8,658 nucleotides of DNA from Verrucomicrobiota bacterium. GTDB lineage: Bacteria > Verrucomicrobiota > Verrucomicrobiia > Verrucomicrobiales > Akkermansiaceae. The stretch lies in assembly GCA_026397695.1 (NCBI GenBank), contig JAPLUJ010000605.1, positions 1 through 8,658 of the forward strand. The letters run 5' to 3'. Position 1 is the first letter of the stretch; every line of letters starts with the position of its first letter. A program made the position numbers and the translations under genes. Below are positions 1 to 6,525 of the stretch, piece by piece. The notes beneath the pieces were generated by a model that had not been told where the DNA came from, did not search any database, and saw only the letters and a list, made by a program, of their open reading frames with translations.

Positions 1-42
1 AACCAACGAACACAAGAACGTGAAGAGCAATGCGGATTTCAT
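1..42 (-). CDS. N-terminal fragment of a secreted protein (cut by window edge)
   Basis: Reading the minus strand from an ATG at 42-40 gives MKSALLFTFLCSLV and then leaves the window. A lysine followed by an unbroken hydrophobic stretch is the start of a Sec signal peptide. The cysteine lies too far inside the hydrophobic stretch to be judged as a lipobox from this fragment. The start lies 73 bases downstream of the stop of the giant secreted protein on the same strand, so the two could share a transcript. No Shine-Dalgarno sequence is visible; the bases just before the ATG read CCCGTCACCC. Only 14 codons are seen, so the call rests on the signal-like sequence and on strand and spacing. It could be a chance ORF. 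Confidence 0.4.
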   Translation of the reverse strand, partial: MKSALLFTFLCSLV

Positions 43-115
43 GGGTGACGGGAAATTGCGTGGTGAGTGTAGATAGGGCGAAAGCCAGGGTGTGGAGCGT
101 GATGAGCGGGCCTGC

Positions 116-493
116 TCACTTCGCTTGTGCGCGTTTGATGGCTGCTGCCGCCTCTTTCTTTTCCATGATCCAGAGGAACGGCAGGTAGGGTGGGTTGGTT
201 TCGTTAATGTGGTACCCCGGCGTTAAGCGAGTAGCGCACACAAGGTGGTCGTTGGTTTGATTCAGGATGACGGGCATGACCATGTTGGAGAGCGCCATGT
301 CCGCAACGTCGATCCACTCGTATTGACTGTATTTCGGGGATACCTGTTTCCATCCGGGATTACTAGCGACTTGAAACCGCGCGCGGTAGGTGCCTGGAAT
401 TTTCCTGCGAACCGGGAGATAGGACGAGGGGCCACCGCCGATTTGATATTTCAAACGTCCTGGCACGAAATAAAACCTGTCGAACTGACTCAA
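116..493 (-). CDS. Frame-displaced C-terminal part of the giant ankyrin/CsgG-like protein
   Basis: This 125-codon frame ends in TGA at 118-116. Its nominal start is a TTG at 493-491 that overlaps the TGA of the upstream gene. I do not think it is an independent gene. The same frame stays open upstream to about 647, and from about 618 it reads like ordinary protein: TADEKRNGYRQSPVHAF, then EHAYYQFKLDDGDTCHLG, then this ORF without a break. The matching stretch of the upstream frame (after APN) is low in aromatics and rich in Ser, Met and Thr, as expected of out-of-frame translation. Adding one G to the G5 run at 616-620 joins the two into a protein of about 1,774 residues. The segment is beta-rich (FDRFYFVPGRLKYQIGGG, YRARFQVASNPGW, HLVCATRLTPGYHI) and ends in a charged helix, EKKEAAAAIKRAQAK. 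This fits the closing blades of the propeller-like domain upstream. No signal peptide or RBS is present. Confidence 0.7.
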   Translation of the reverse strand: MSQFDRFYFVPGRLKYQIGGGPSSYLPVRRKIPGTYRARFQVASNPGWKQVSPKYSQYEWIDVADMALSNMVMPVILNQTNDHLVCATRLTPGYHINETNPPYLPFLWIMEKKEAAAAIKRAQAK

Positions 494-3400
494 GTTCGAG
501 CCGAGATGACATGTGTCCCCGTCATCAAGCTTGAACTGATAGTATGCATGTTCTGTCCGGAATGCATGGACAGGACTCTGGCGGTACCCATTCCTCTTCT
601 CGTCGGCGGTGGGTTGGGGGCGTCTTCCCAGTGCTCCACAGCCGGATTATAATAGGCGAAATTTTCCCGTGAGGAGGCCACCAGCAGTCGGCCGCCGTCG
701 TTGCGCAGGAATGTAATCTTCCGGTCTTCGCGGTCAAACGGGGATTCTTCCGGCCGCCTGCCGTATTGCGCCAGGAGTTTTGGCTGACATCCCGGAGTCA
801 ATTGCCAAAGGTTTGGGGCCAGCTTATCGCCCTGATTATCGATCACATAGAAGGACTTGCCGATTCCCACCACGGCAGGGAGGTCATAACCTTCCCAAAA
901 AAGACTGTCCTTAATGTAATCTTTCATTGGGCGTTTATGGATTTCACCCGTTTCCCGGTTGATTGACACCAGAGCAAACACATCGGCCAGTGAATGTTTC
1001 CTGAGATCGTCTGTGTTTTTCCAGAAGATTTGAACCAAAATATGGGTGTCGTTGGCAAACAGTCCGAAGTTGGGTCGACCGAATTCCATGACTTTCATGG
1101 TTTCCGGCGGTGCCTGCGGCCAGAGACCCGGAATGGTGGCAAGGTTGATCTTGTGGAGGGCGCGCCCGTCGCGACAGTCGATGGCGACCAACCATGGCTG
1201 CCGGACAATGAATTTTGGTGTTGTATATACCCCGACTGGCTCACCGTGGGACATTTCGGGAATCCTCGGCTCCTGTAATTTGAAATCCCAGTCCTGATAG
1301 GGCTGCAGTACCAGCCAAAGAATGTGGCGATTCGTCGGATCAATCAGGGAGTGCGTGATCATGGCGGGTTTGTCCGTGGCACCATTGCGGACGTCCGCCA
1401 GCAGTTTGGCGTCCACGGTCCCCTCATCGTCGAAGATCGGGAATTGTCCCTTGGAACCGAAACTTTTCGGTTTGCCCTTGGGATGCATTTTGGCGATCTT
1501 GGGTTCCCATTCGGCGACAAGCGCAACTCCGTATAACTGATCCAGCAGGCGGATGCCTGACAAAAGATTATCCAAGGAATCCGCCAGCCCCTGGGAAGTG
1601 GGTTGGTTCATTCGCTGCTCGATATCTGCTTGGGCAACCCGCAATATTTGTTTTTTTTCGTTTTCGTCCGTCATAATTTCGGTCCAGCGCTTTCGGAATA
1701 TCCGATAGCTTGGGTGACGGACGAGCAGGTCCGGAGCCAGCTCGGGAGAATGGAGCAACGCCGGAATGAAGGATTCACCGTGTGGCGGAATGAAAAAACC
1801 GCCTTTCCATTCCCTGCCACTGTCAATCATCGGAACCCACTGTGACAGGACTTCCAGCGGCACCCACTCCTGGTAAGGTTTTCCTTGGTGGGAAGACATT
1901 TGGATTTTGATCTCTAGCAATTTGCGGGCGGCCTGGGTCCGTTGTTCCCCGTGGGAGCGGAGGAAGGCGATTTCAGCCTTGCGCAGGTTCCTGTAGGGCA
2001 GGTCCTCGGCGGTCATGGCTTTCTCCAGGAAATCGCATGTGATGCCAATTCGGTCTGGCCCGCCCCATGCGCCAAACGGCGTTTCGAAGAGTTGCTTGTA
2101 AGGGTCGTCGTATCGGTCCAAACGGCCGGGTTGACGGGTGACCCATTCCGCCAGGACCGGTCCAAGTGTTGGAACCGCCCGGTAGTGCAGGGGAGTGAAT
2201 TTTCCACCTATCGGCATGGAGACAAACCCTTCAGCGTCTGGAGGCTCGATATGCGTCATCATGCGCTTGAGGTGTTGCTCAAGCTCCTTGTCGTATGTCT
2301 TGAGATTCTCGAGTTGGCCGGAATCCATTCGTTGCGGCTGAAGAAAGGTGCGATAGGTTATGAGATCCTCCAGATTTCTCCAAAAGTTGGAATACTTATA
2401 AAAGGCATAGGTTGGAGCCCCCAGCGTTGCTTTCGTGAGGGCCTGCGTCGCCGGGTCCTGGAGGCATTTCTCGACGCGGTCCAAGGCTTCCGCGTTGAGC
2501 CTCAGGAGTTCCAAATGCTCCTCCAGACATTGGGCCGCGAGATCAGCAACGGCCGGAGACAGGGGAAATCCGTTAAGCTCCGGATAGACATGAAACATCA
2601 CCGACGGATTATTGAAGTGACGTAATGCCATGCGGACGTACATCCTCAATAGCTCCGCCTTCACGGGATCGGCACCCAGATACAAAGCCGCGTCGACTAA
2701 CGGCAAGGTGCCATGTGATCGATCATAGCAGAAGAGCCACTCGACTTCCCGGAGCAGACGGTCGGCTTCCGCAGAGGCTCGCTCCGCCGGGGCCGCCACG
2801 GTGGCAGCTTGAGAGGCGGGACTGTCACCCGTGATGGCGGCAACCATTTGTTTCCAAGCATTCCTGACCAGCGCTTGAACGTCCCCGGCATTCCCCGCGG
2901 CTTTCACATCGTGGGTTCCGGCACCCTTGCCAAGCGAGCGCACCCGCAGCGCCAATTCCACTTGCCCGCCAGCAAGCGGTTTCAATCCGCCCTCGACCGT
3001 CCACGCCGCGCCCCACAAGCCGCCGGATTGTTGGAAGGTCTTTTCCTCCGCCAGCGGCTGCATCTGCTGGCGGGTCAGCGCGATCATGCCGGGGGTGCTG
3101 TCGATCTCCTGCAACAACCCGGCATGCAGGAGTCCCTTAAGGGAGGCTGATGAGAGATCTTTGTCCACTGTGATCGGCAAGAGCGTGACTGCTGTTAGAA
3201 CGCCGCCCGCGAGGTGGCTCTCGAGTTTCCTGCGGACATCCGCCAGATAGTTGTCGCAGAACTCATCCGGCTTGAATTCCTTGATATCAAGGTGCAGTCG
3301 GTCGATGAGCAAGCCGGTCCTGACGTCCACCGCCTCGAGCCGCAAGAGAGTGAGTTTATCCGATTTCAATTGCGAGACGATGAGCAGGATATCGGCCGAC

Positions 3401-5439
3401 AGGCGATCTCCGAGGCTGCCCAGATTCTGGGCGCGCTCCTCCCATGGCTTGGGAAGATCGCGTTCCCGCAGGAGGGTATCGATCTGTTCACGTTCGACCA
3501 CGATCCAACCGGCAGTGGTGGAGGCTTTGGCGGCAATCGCGGCAGCGGGGCCACCGGCATCAGGGGAGGAAATGACCGCCAGCACTCGTTTGCCTTTGAC
3601 CTCGGCCCGTGGCTTGGGCGGAACGGTGCGGGGTTCGAAAACCCTCGCGGCGTCTGACAATCCTTCGCCTTCATCGCGTAAAGACCGCCCGCCCCATCGT
3701 GGCAATTTCACGTCACCGAATTGCTTGCGCACCATCGTCAGGACCTGCTCGTTGCCTCCGGTCTCGGCCAGCACGATGAGGTCAGCCTTGTACGCTAGGC
3801 TTGCTTTGTTAGCCGCCGGGAGCAAGCGGGCGACAAGTTCGGCGTCCCCCGCCCATGCCGCCGCCGTCAAGGCATCGAATGGTCTTACGAAGGGCGATGG
3901 CACACGGGGAGTGGTATCCACCATTGTGAGTCCACGGCGTTCCAGTGCCGCCACCACACCCCGCATCGGTGGTTCAGCCATAATGGCGTCAATCAACGGT
4001 CTACAAGCATCGATTATTTTGGAGGTGTTTACACTTGGATTCGCGTCTTTAGATGTGGTCCAATTCTTAGCGGTCCCTACCCTACAACCGCGCTCAATCA
4101 GGAACTCCGCCATTTCGGGATGATTGTATGTGACGGCGTCACCCACGGCAGAGGAATAATGTCCGTTCAAATTCAGATTGTAAGCGACGCTGCTACCCAC
4201 GGCAGAGGGATAGAGTCCGTCCAGATCCAGTTGGGGTGCCTTTTCCAACAATAACTTGAGGATCTTGAGCGAACCGGAGCAGATTGCGGCCACGGCGGGA
4301 TGGGATCTTGAGGAGGCCACCAGTCTGCGCAAAGGCACGTAGGTCAAGGAGTCCTTGAGTTTACCCTGCAGCACGCTTTCCGATAATGGCTCGACTGGGA
4401 CTTTCGCCCCGGCGTCCAGCAGCATTTTCGTGATTGCCACATCACCCGAGGTGGCGGCTGCCCACAGCGGGGTAAGCGCCTGGCCATCGACATCCGGCTT
4501 GGCTCCGGCCTTCAGGAAAGCCGCCACCCGCTCGACATTGAGATTCGCACTCACATAGAACAATGGTGTTAGACCATCGTGGTCCACGGTGTTGAGGTCC
4601 GCGCCCGCTTCCAGTTCGCGCCTAACCATTTCCCAGTCGCCGCAACGCACCGCAAGATGCAAGGCACCCGGCGAGCCGCTGCCGACGTCCGCAGCGGTGG
4701 TGCCGGGCAGCACCCCGATGCCGTCATACCAAGTGCGCCCTTCGTTGGAATCCCCGGCCTGGTCATCGACATCGACGACCAGCGTGCCCTTGGCGTCGGT
4801 CCGTGCATTGCCTAACGGAGCACGGAACAAGCGCCGGTCGCCGTCGCGGTCTAACAATCCGCCTTGCGCGGGACGCAACGGTGTGTCGATCTGGCGGATG
4901 GCGCCGTCGCCGCCGGCGCGGCGGCCGATGGTGCCGGGCAGGCCCGCGTTGTCGCGGTGGCCGTAGCCCATCATCTTCGCCTTGCCGCAACCCATGCGGA
5001 TGTCCCATTGGGTGTCGCCCGACGGGACCGCATCGTCAGATGAAAATCCCGCCACCCAGAAGAACCCGAAAACCTGATAGTCCGTCTTCGGTTTCAAGCC
5101 GCTGACGATAGTGCGCAGCATGGGGCAATCGCTGCCGCGTTGCCCGGCGGCGGCGAGCACCCCGCGTTGGTCCCCTGCCCCGCTGCCGACGCCTTCGCGC
5201 CAGTGCCAATGATTGTTAGGTTCCGCCTCCGTCGTGCCGCGGGTGATCTCGGTTGGTGAGTCGCCCGGTGTTTTGATCACCACCTTCAATGCGGTGCCAT
5301 CGGCCAAGGTGGTGTTCTCCACAGTGGCCGGGAAATAAATCAACCCGTCAGCGGCGGCAAGCCGCGCGACTGAAAGCAGAACCAAAGATAGCAGGAATTG
5401 AAATAAACAGGCGGCTTTCATGATTTTGGCAGCTTTCAT
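490..5439 (-). CDS. Giant secreted protein: ankyrin repeats, tandem CsgG/TolB-like domains, propeller-like C-terminus (3' frameshift)
   Basis: An open frame of 1,649 codons from ATG 5439. I chose this start because it opens a clear signal peptide (MKAAKIMKAACLFQFLLSLV, probable cleavage near residue 30). The frame stays open back to a TTG at 5592, but that extension is His/Asn/Arg-rich and its start lies inside a hairpin. ATG 5421 is a second option. Domains: residues 32-247, beta-rich, with NTTLADGT, VSGLKPKTDYQVFGFFW and TWYDGIGVLPG motifs; 257-347, three clear ankyrin repeats (GALHLAVRCGDWEMVRRELE and following), with weaker repeats at 384-454 and 521-549; 616-718 and 745-847, two CsgG/TolB-like domains, the first with VVEREQIDTLLRERDL; about 890-1314, helical, unrecognised; about 1354 to the end, beta-rich and propeller-like. 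The frame is lost near residue 1609. Probably periplasmic or surface-exposed, acting by protein-protein contacts; no catalytic motif is visible. The domain calls are by eye; the function is unknown. Confidence 0.88.
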   Translation of the reverse strand: MKAAKIMKAACLFQFLLSLVLLSVARLAAADGLIYFPATVENTTLADGTALKVVIKTPGDSPTEITRGTTEAEPNNHWHWREGVGSGAGDQRGVLAAAGQRGSDCPMLRTIVSGLKPKTDYQVFGFFWVAGFSSDDAVPSGDTQWDIRMGCGKAKMMGYGHRDNAGLPGTIGRRAGGDGAIRQIDTPLRPAQGGLLDRDGDRRLFRAPLGNARTDAKGTLVVDVDDQAGDSNEGRTWYDGIGVLPGTTAADVGSGSPGALHLAVRCGDWEMVRRELEAGADLNTVDHDGLTPLFYVSANLNVERVAAFLKAGAKPDVDGQALTPLWAAATSGDVAITKMLLDAGAKVPVEPLSESVLQGKLKDSLTYVPLRRLVASSRSHPAVAAICSGSLKILKLLLEKAPQLDLDGLYPSAVGSSVAYNLNLNGHYSSAVGDAVTYNHPEMAEFLIERGCRVGTAKNWTTSKDANPSVNTSKIIDACRPLIDAIMAEPPMRGVVAALERRGLTMVDTTPRVPSPFVRPFDALTAAAWAGDAELVARLLPAANKASLAYKADLIVLAETGGNEQVLTMVRKQFGDVKLPRWGGRSLRDEGEGLSDAARVFEPRTVPPKPRAEVKGKRVLAVISSPDAGGPAAAIAAKASTTAGWIVVEREQIDTLLRERDLPKPWEERAQNLGSLGDRLSADILLIVSQLKSDKLTLLRLEAVDVRTGLLIDRLHLDIKEFKPDEFCDNYLADVRRKLESHLAGGVLTAVTLLPITVDKDLSSASLKGLLHAGLLQEIDSTPGMIALTRQQMQPLAEEKTFQQSGGLWGAAWTVEGGLKPLAGGQVELALRVRSLGKGAGTHDVKAAGNAGDVQALVRNAWKQMVAAITGDSPASQAATVAAPAERASAEADRLLREVEWLFCYDRSHGTLPLVDAALYLGADPVKAELLRMYVRMALRHFNNPSVMFHVYPELNGFPLSPAVADLAAQCLEEHLELLRLNAEALDRVEKCLQDPATQALTKATLGAPTYAFYKYSNFWRNLEDLITYRTFLQPQRMDSGQLENLKTYDKELEQHLKRMMTHIEPPDAEGFVSMPIGGKFTPLHYRAVPTLGPVLAEWVTRQPGRLDRYDDPYKQLFETPFGAWGGPDRIGITCDFLEKAMTAEDLPYRNLRKAEIAFLRSHGEQRTQAARKLLEIKIQMSSHQGKPYQEWVPLEVLSQWVPMIDSGREWKGGFFIPPHGESFIPALLHSPELAPDLLVRHPSYRIFRKRWTEIMTDENEKKQILRVAQADIEQRMNQPTSQGLADSLDNLLSGIRLLDQLYGVALVAEWEPKIAKMHPKGKPKSFGSKGQFPIFDDEGTVDAKLLADVRNGATDKPAMITHSLIDPTNRHILWLVLQPYQDWDFKLQEPRIPEMSHGEPVGVYTTPKFIVRQPWLVAIDCRDGRALHKINLATIPGLWPQAPPETMKVMEFGRPNFGLFANDTHILVQIFWKNTDDLRKHSLADVFALVSINRETGEIHKRPMKDYIKDSLFWEGYDLPAVVGIGKSFYVIDNQGDKLAPNLWQLTPGCQPKLLAQYGRRPEESPFDREDRKITFLRNDGGRLLVASSRENFAYYNPAVEHWEDAPNPPPTRRGMGTARVLSMHSGQNMHTISSSLMTGTHVISART
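616..620 (-). other. Probable single-base deletion causing a -1 frame change in the giant gene
   Basis: The coding strand reads GCC CCC AAC here (C5 run). With a sixth C the reading becomes A-P-Q-P-T-A-D-E-K-R-N-G and continues without a stop to 116. A TAA in the displaced frame near 647-649 and the TGA at 490-492 bound the possible shift site. This is the only homopolymer of five or more between them. No canonical X XXY YYZ slippery heptamer lies here, which argues against programmed frameshifting. A sequencing or assembly error, or a recent mutation, is more likely. Confidence 0.6.
4123..4230 (-). repeat. 54-bp imperfect tandem duplication inside the ankyrin region
   Basis: Two adjacent 54-base units, 4123-4176 and 4177-4230, agree at 42 of 54 positions by direct comparison and have no gaps. 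They encode LDLDGLYPSAVGSSVAYN followed by LNLNGHYSSAVGDAVTYN (residues 404-439 counted from ATG 5439). The unit is 18 residues rather than the 33 of an ankyrin repeat, so it is an in-frame duplication within one repeat, and it preserves the reading frame. The second unit leads directly into the ankyrin helix HPEMAEFLIERG. Confidence 0.85.
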
Positions 5440-5584
5440 GACGATGTGATGGTGGAACCGGTGGTTATACCAAGCGGCGTCCGCACTCCAGCGGAAACTC
5501 CCGTTCCTATCAAGCGGAATGGCCAGCAGGGACGGCGAAACGTCGGAATTCCTGTCGATATTCCTTACTGTGTCATTTGAAAAT

Positions 5585-5625
5585 CGCGACAATTCTCTGT
5601 GACGGCCGTCACCAGGATTGTCGCG
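5585..5625. promoter_or_regulatory. Nested inverted repeat: 14-bp perfect palindrome inside 9-bp arms
   Basis: The centre GTGACGGCCGTCAC (5599-5612) is a perfect 14-bp palindrome. It is flanked by CGCGACAAT (5585-5593) and its exact complement ATTGTCGCG (5617-5625), with 5- and 4-base gaps. As DNA this could be a two-part operator. As RNA it could fold into a 41-nt hairpin with a small internal loop. No U-run follows on either side, so it is not a typical intrinsic terminator. It lies about 145-190 bases upstream of ATG 5439 and over 300 bases upstream of ATG 5940, suitable for control of either direction. Confidence 0.55.
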
Positions 5626-5628
5626 GAA

Positions 5629-5642
5629 GATGCGGCCGCATC
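5629..5642. promoter_or_regulatory. Second perfect 14-bp palindrome sharing the CGGCCG core
   Basis: GATGCGGCCGCATC is perfectly self-complementary. Its central CGGCCG is the same as in the palindrome at 5599-5612, and the two centres (5605.5 and 5635.5) are exactly 30 bp apart, close to three helical turns. Two such sites on about the same face of the helix in a divergent promoter region are what one expects of paired operator sites for a dimeric regulator. The regulator is not in the window, so this role is inferred. Confidence 0.45.
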
Positions 5643-5648
5643 AATAAT

Positions 5649-5689
5649 CGGTGAGTTACGGGGTATTCCTCACCGCTCTGCAAGAGAGC
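5649..5689. other. Two adjacent stem-loops following the palindromes
   Basis: CGGTGAG (5649-5655) pairs perfectly with CTCACCG (5669-5675) across a 13-base loop. Sharing its last base, GCTCT (5675-5679) pairs with AGAGC (5685-5689) across a 5-base loop. With the elements at 5585-5642 this makes four consecutive self-complementary elements in 105 bases. They could be regulator sites or a structured leader or small RNA. Neither hairpin is followed by a T-run on the plus strand. Confidence 0.35.
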
Positions 5690-5939
5690 AGGTGTGCGCC
5701 CATATTGCCGTTGGCCACCGGTGCTTCACCTCTGAATGTGAGGCCGAATCCCGGGTGCCGCATTTGCCGCAAATTTGCCGCCGAATTCGCTTGCATGGGA
5801 GACGCCGTAATGTCTGACTGCATGTCTGTAAAGTGCCGGTCAGATCGGTGGCGGACCATTGCCGCCCATCCGGACGGTCATTGCAGGCCCTTGCCACATG
5901 GCATTATCTCCCGTGCAATCCACAAGAAATAGACCTTTC

Positions 5940-6518
5940 ATGCATTCACCTATCAGAACCTGCGCCCTGCTGGCCGCCTCCATTTTCCTAAGTCATTTCG
6001 TCGCATCCGGTGCTGACGGCGACAAGGCCCCCGTTCGGGCACTGCTGCCTGTGACGATCACCCCATGGAAAAACGTGACCAAGCGTCTCGATTCCGCGGA
6101 AATCGTCATCTTGTGCCTCGTCGGGTCGTATGATCCGGAGAAGCCATCAGAATTCGGTCCCGGGGACAGCACGCCGGCGCAGATGTTGGCTGGCTATCTG
6201 ACGGGCGTTAGAAACCTCGGGCTGCTCCAGGGTGACCAGGCCGCCGCCGGCGTGGATTATGCGTCGAAGGTGAAAATCCTCATCGTGGAAGGGGGAGACG
6301 AGAACAGACATGCACCCACTCGCGAAAAGGCGGCCCAGTTGCACAAATATTTTAAGATTCCTGATTACGATAAAACCACCCCGGTCATTTATGTCGTTCA
6401 CAAGAACAAGCTCGTCGAATCATACACCTATCATAAAAGCCCGGGAAGAAGTGGCAACTTGCTACGGGATGAGGTTGTGAATCTGCTCAGTCCAAAGGAT
6501 AAATTCATTTCCCCGTAA
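5940..6518 (+). CDS. Secreted protein, possible thioredoxin-like fold without CXXC
   Basis: A protein of 192 residues. The ATG at 5940 was chosen over an in-frame ATG at 5859 because it begins a good signal peptide (MHSPIRTCALLAASIFLSHF, likely cleavage around VASGA, residues 21-25). There is no lipobox. The mature part has a strand (KVKILIVEGG, 110-119), a charged helix (PTREKAAQLHKYFKI, 126-140), TTPVIYVVHKNKLVES (146-161) and a closing helix (LLRDEVVNLL, 174-183). The order strand, helix, 'YxI', cis-proline-like TP, strand, turn, strand, helix resembles the second half of a thioredoxin fold. No CXXC is present: the mature protein has only one cysteine, C59. Redox chemistry is therefore unlikely and a structural or binding role fits better. 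It is the first gene of a plus-strand trio, seven bases before the next ATG. No Shine-Dalgarno is visible. The fold is a tentative reading by eye; the family is not recognised. Confidence 0.75.
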   Translation: MHSPIRTCALLAASIFLSHFVASGADGDKAPVRALLPVTITPWKNVTKRLDSAEIVILCLVGSYDPEKPSEFGPGDSTPAQMLAGYLTGVRNLGLLQGDQAAAGVDYASKVKILIVEGGDENRHAPTREKAAQLHKYFKIPDYDKTTPVIYVVHKNKLVESYTYHKSPGRSGNLLRDEVVNLLSPKDKFISP

Positions 6519-6525
6519 CCTCAAA

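Larger units (their letters stand above)
5440..5939. other. 500-bp divergent intergenic region, no credible gene, rich in inverted repeats
   Basis: This region separates the giant minus-strand gene from the plus-strand gene trio and must hold the start signals for both. Short open frames on either strand have no RBS, signal peptide or recognisable motif and are Arg/Cys/His-rich, as expected of non-coding GC-rich DNA. The half nearer the giant gene carries dense inverted repeats (5585-5689, listed separately). Further right there are weaker ones: a GCAAATTTGC palindrome at 5769-5778, a TCTGAC/GTCAGA pair near 5813-5845 and a TGCCA-CA-TGGCA hairpin near 5892-5903. No convincing sigma70 promoter pair stands out. 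Confidence 0.7.

Noticed and set aside
104..117. GAGCGGGCCTGCTC near the end of the giant gene as a terminator
   Set aside because: A short imperfect palindrome overlapping the stop codon, with no U-tract after it in the minus-strand transcript.
3251..4123. 290-codon plus-strand ORF (and the 227-codon one at 1942-2625) opposite the giant gene
   Set aside because: Ser/Arg/Ala-rich mirror-frame translations on the antisense strand of a clearly coding gene; no motifs or RBS.
4130..4142. GTGACG-G-CGTCAC, the same half-sites as the intergenic palindrome, inside the ankyrin coding region
   Set aside because: The centre spacing differs (1 instead of 2 bases), it lies in a coding repeat, and the second repeat unit does not keep it; probably chance.
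5440..5592. N-terminal extension of the giant ORF back to a TTG at 5592
   Set aside because: The extension does not look like an export signal, its TTG lies inside the left arm of the 5585-5625 hairpin, and a good signal peptide starts at ATG 5439.
5891..5919. TTGCCA - 17 bases - TGCAAT as a sigma70 promoter for the gene at 5940
   Set aside because: The -35 and the spacing are good, but the -10 matches only 4 of 6 bases, and one such pair is easy to find by chance in 500 bases.
5599..5932. Small plus-strand ORFs in the divergent intergenic region
   Set aside because: Arg/Cys/His-rich composition, no start signal, and they run through the palindromes; they look like chance ORFs.
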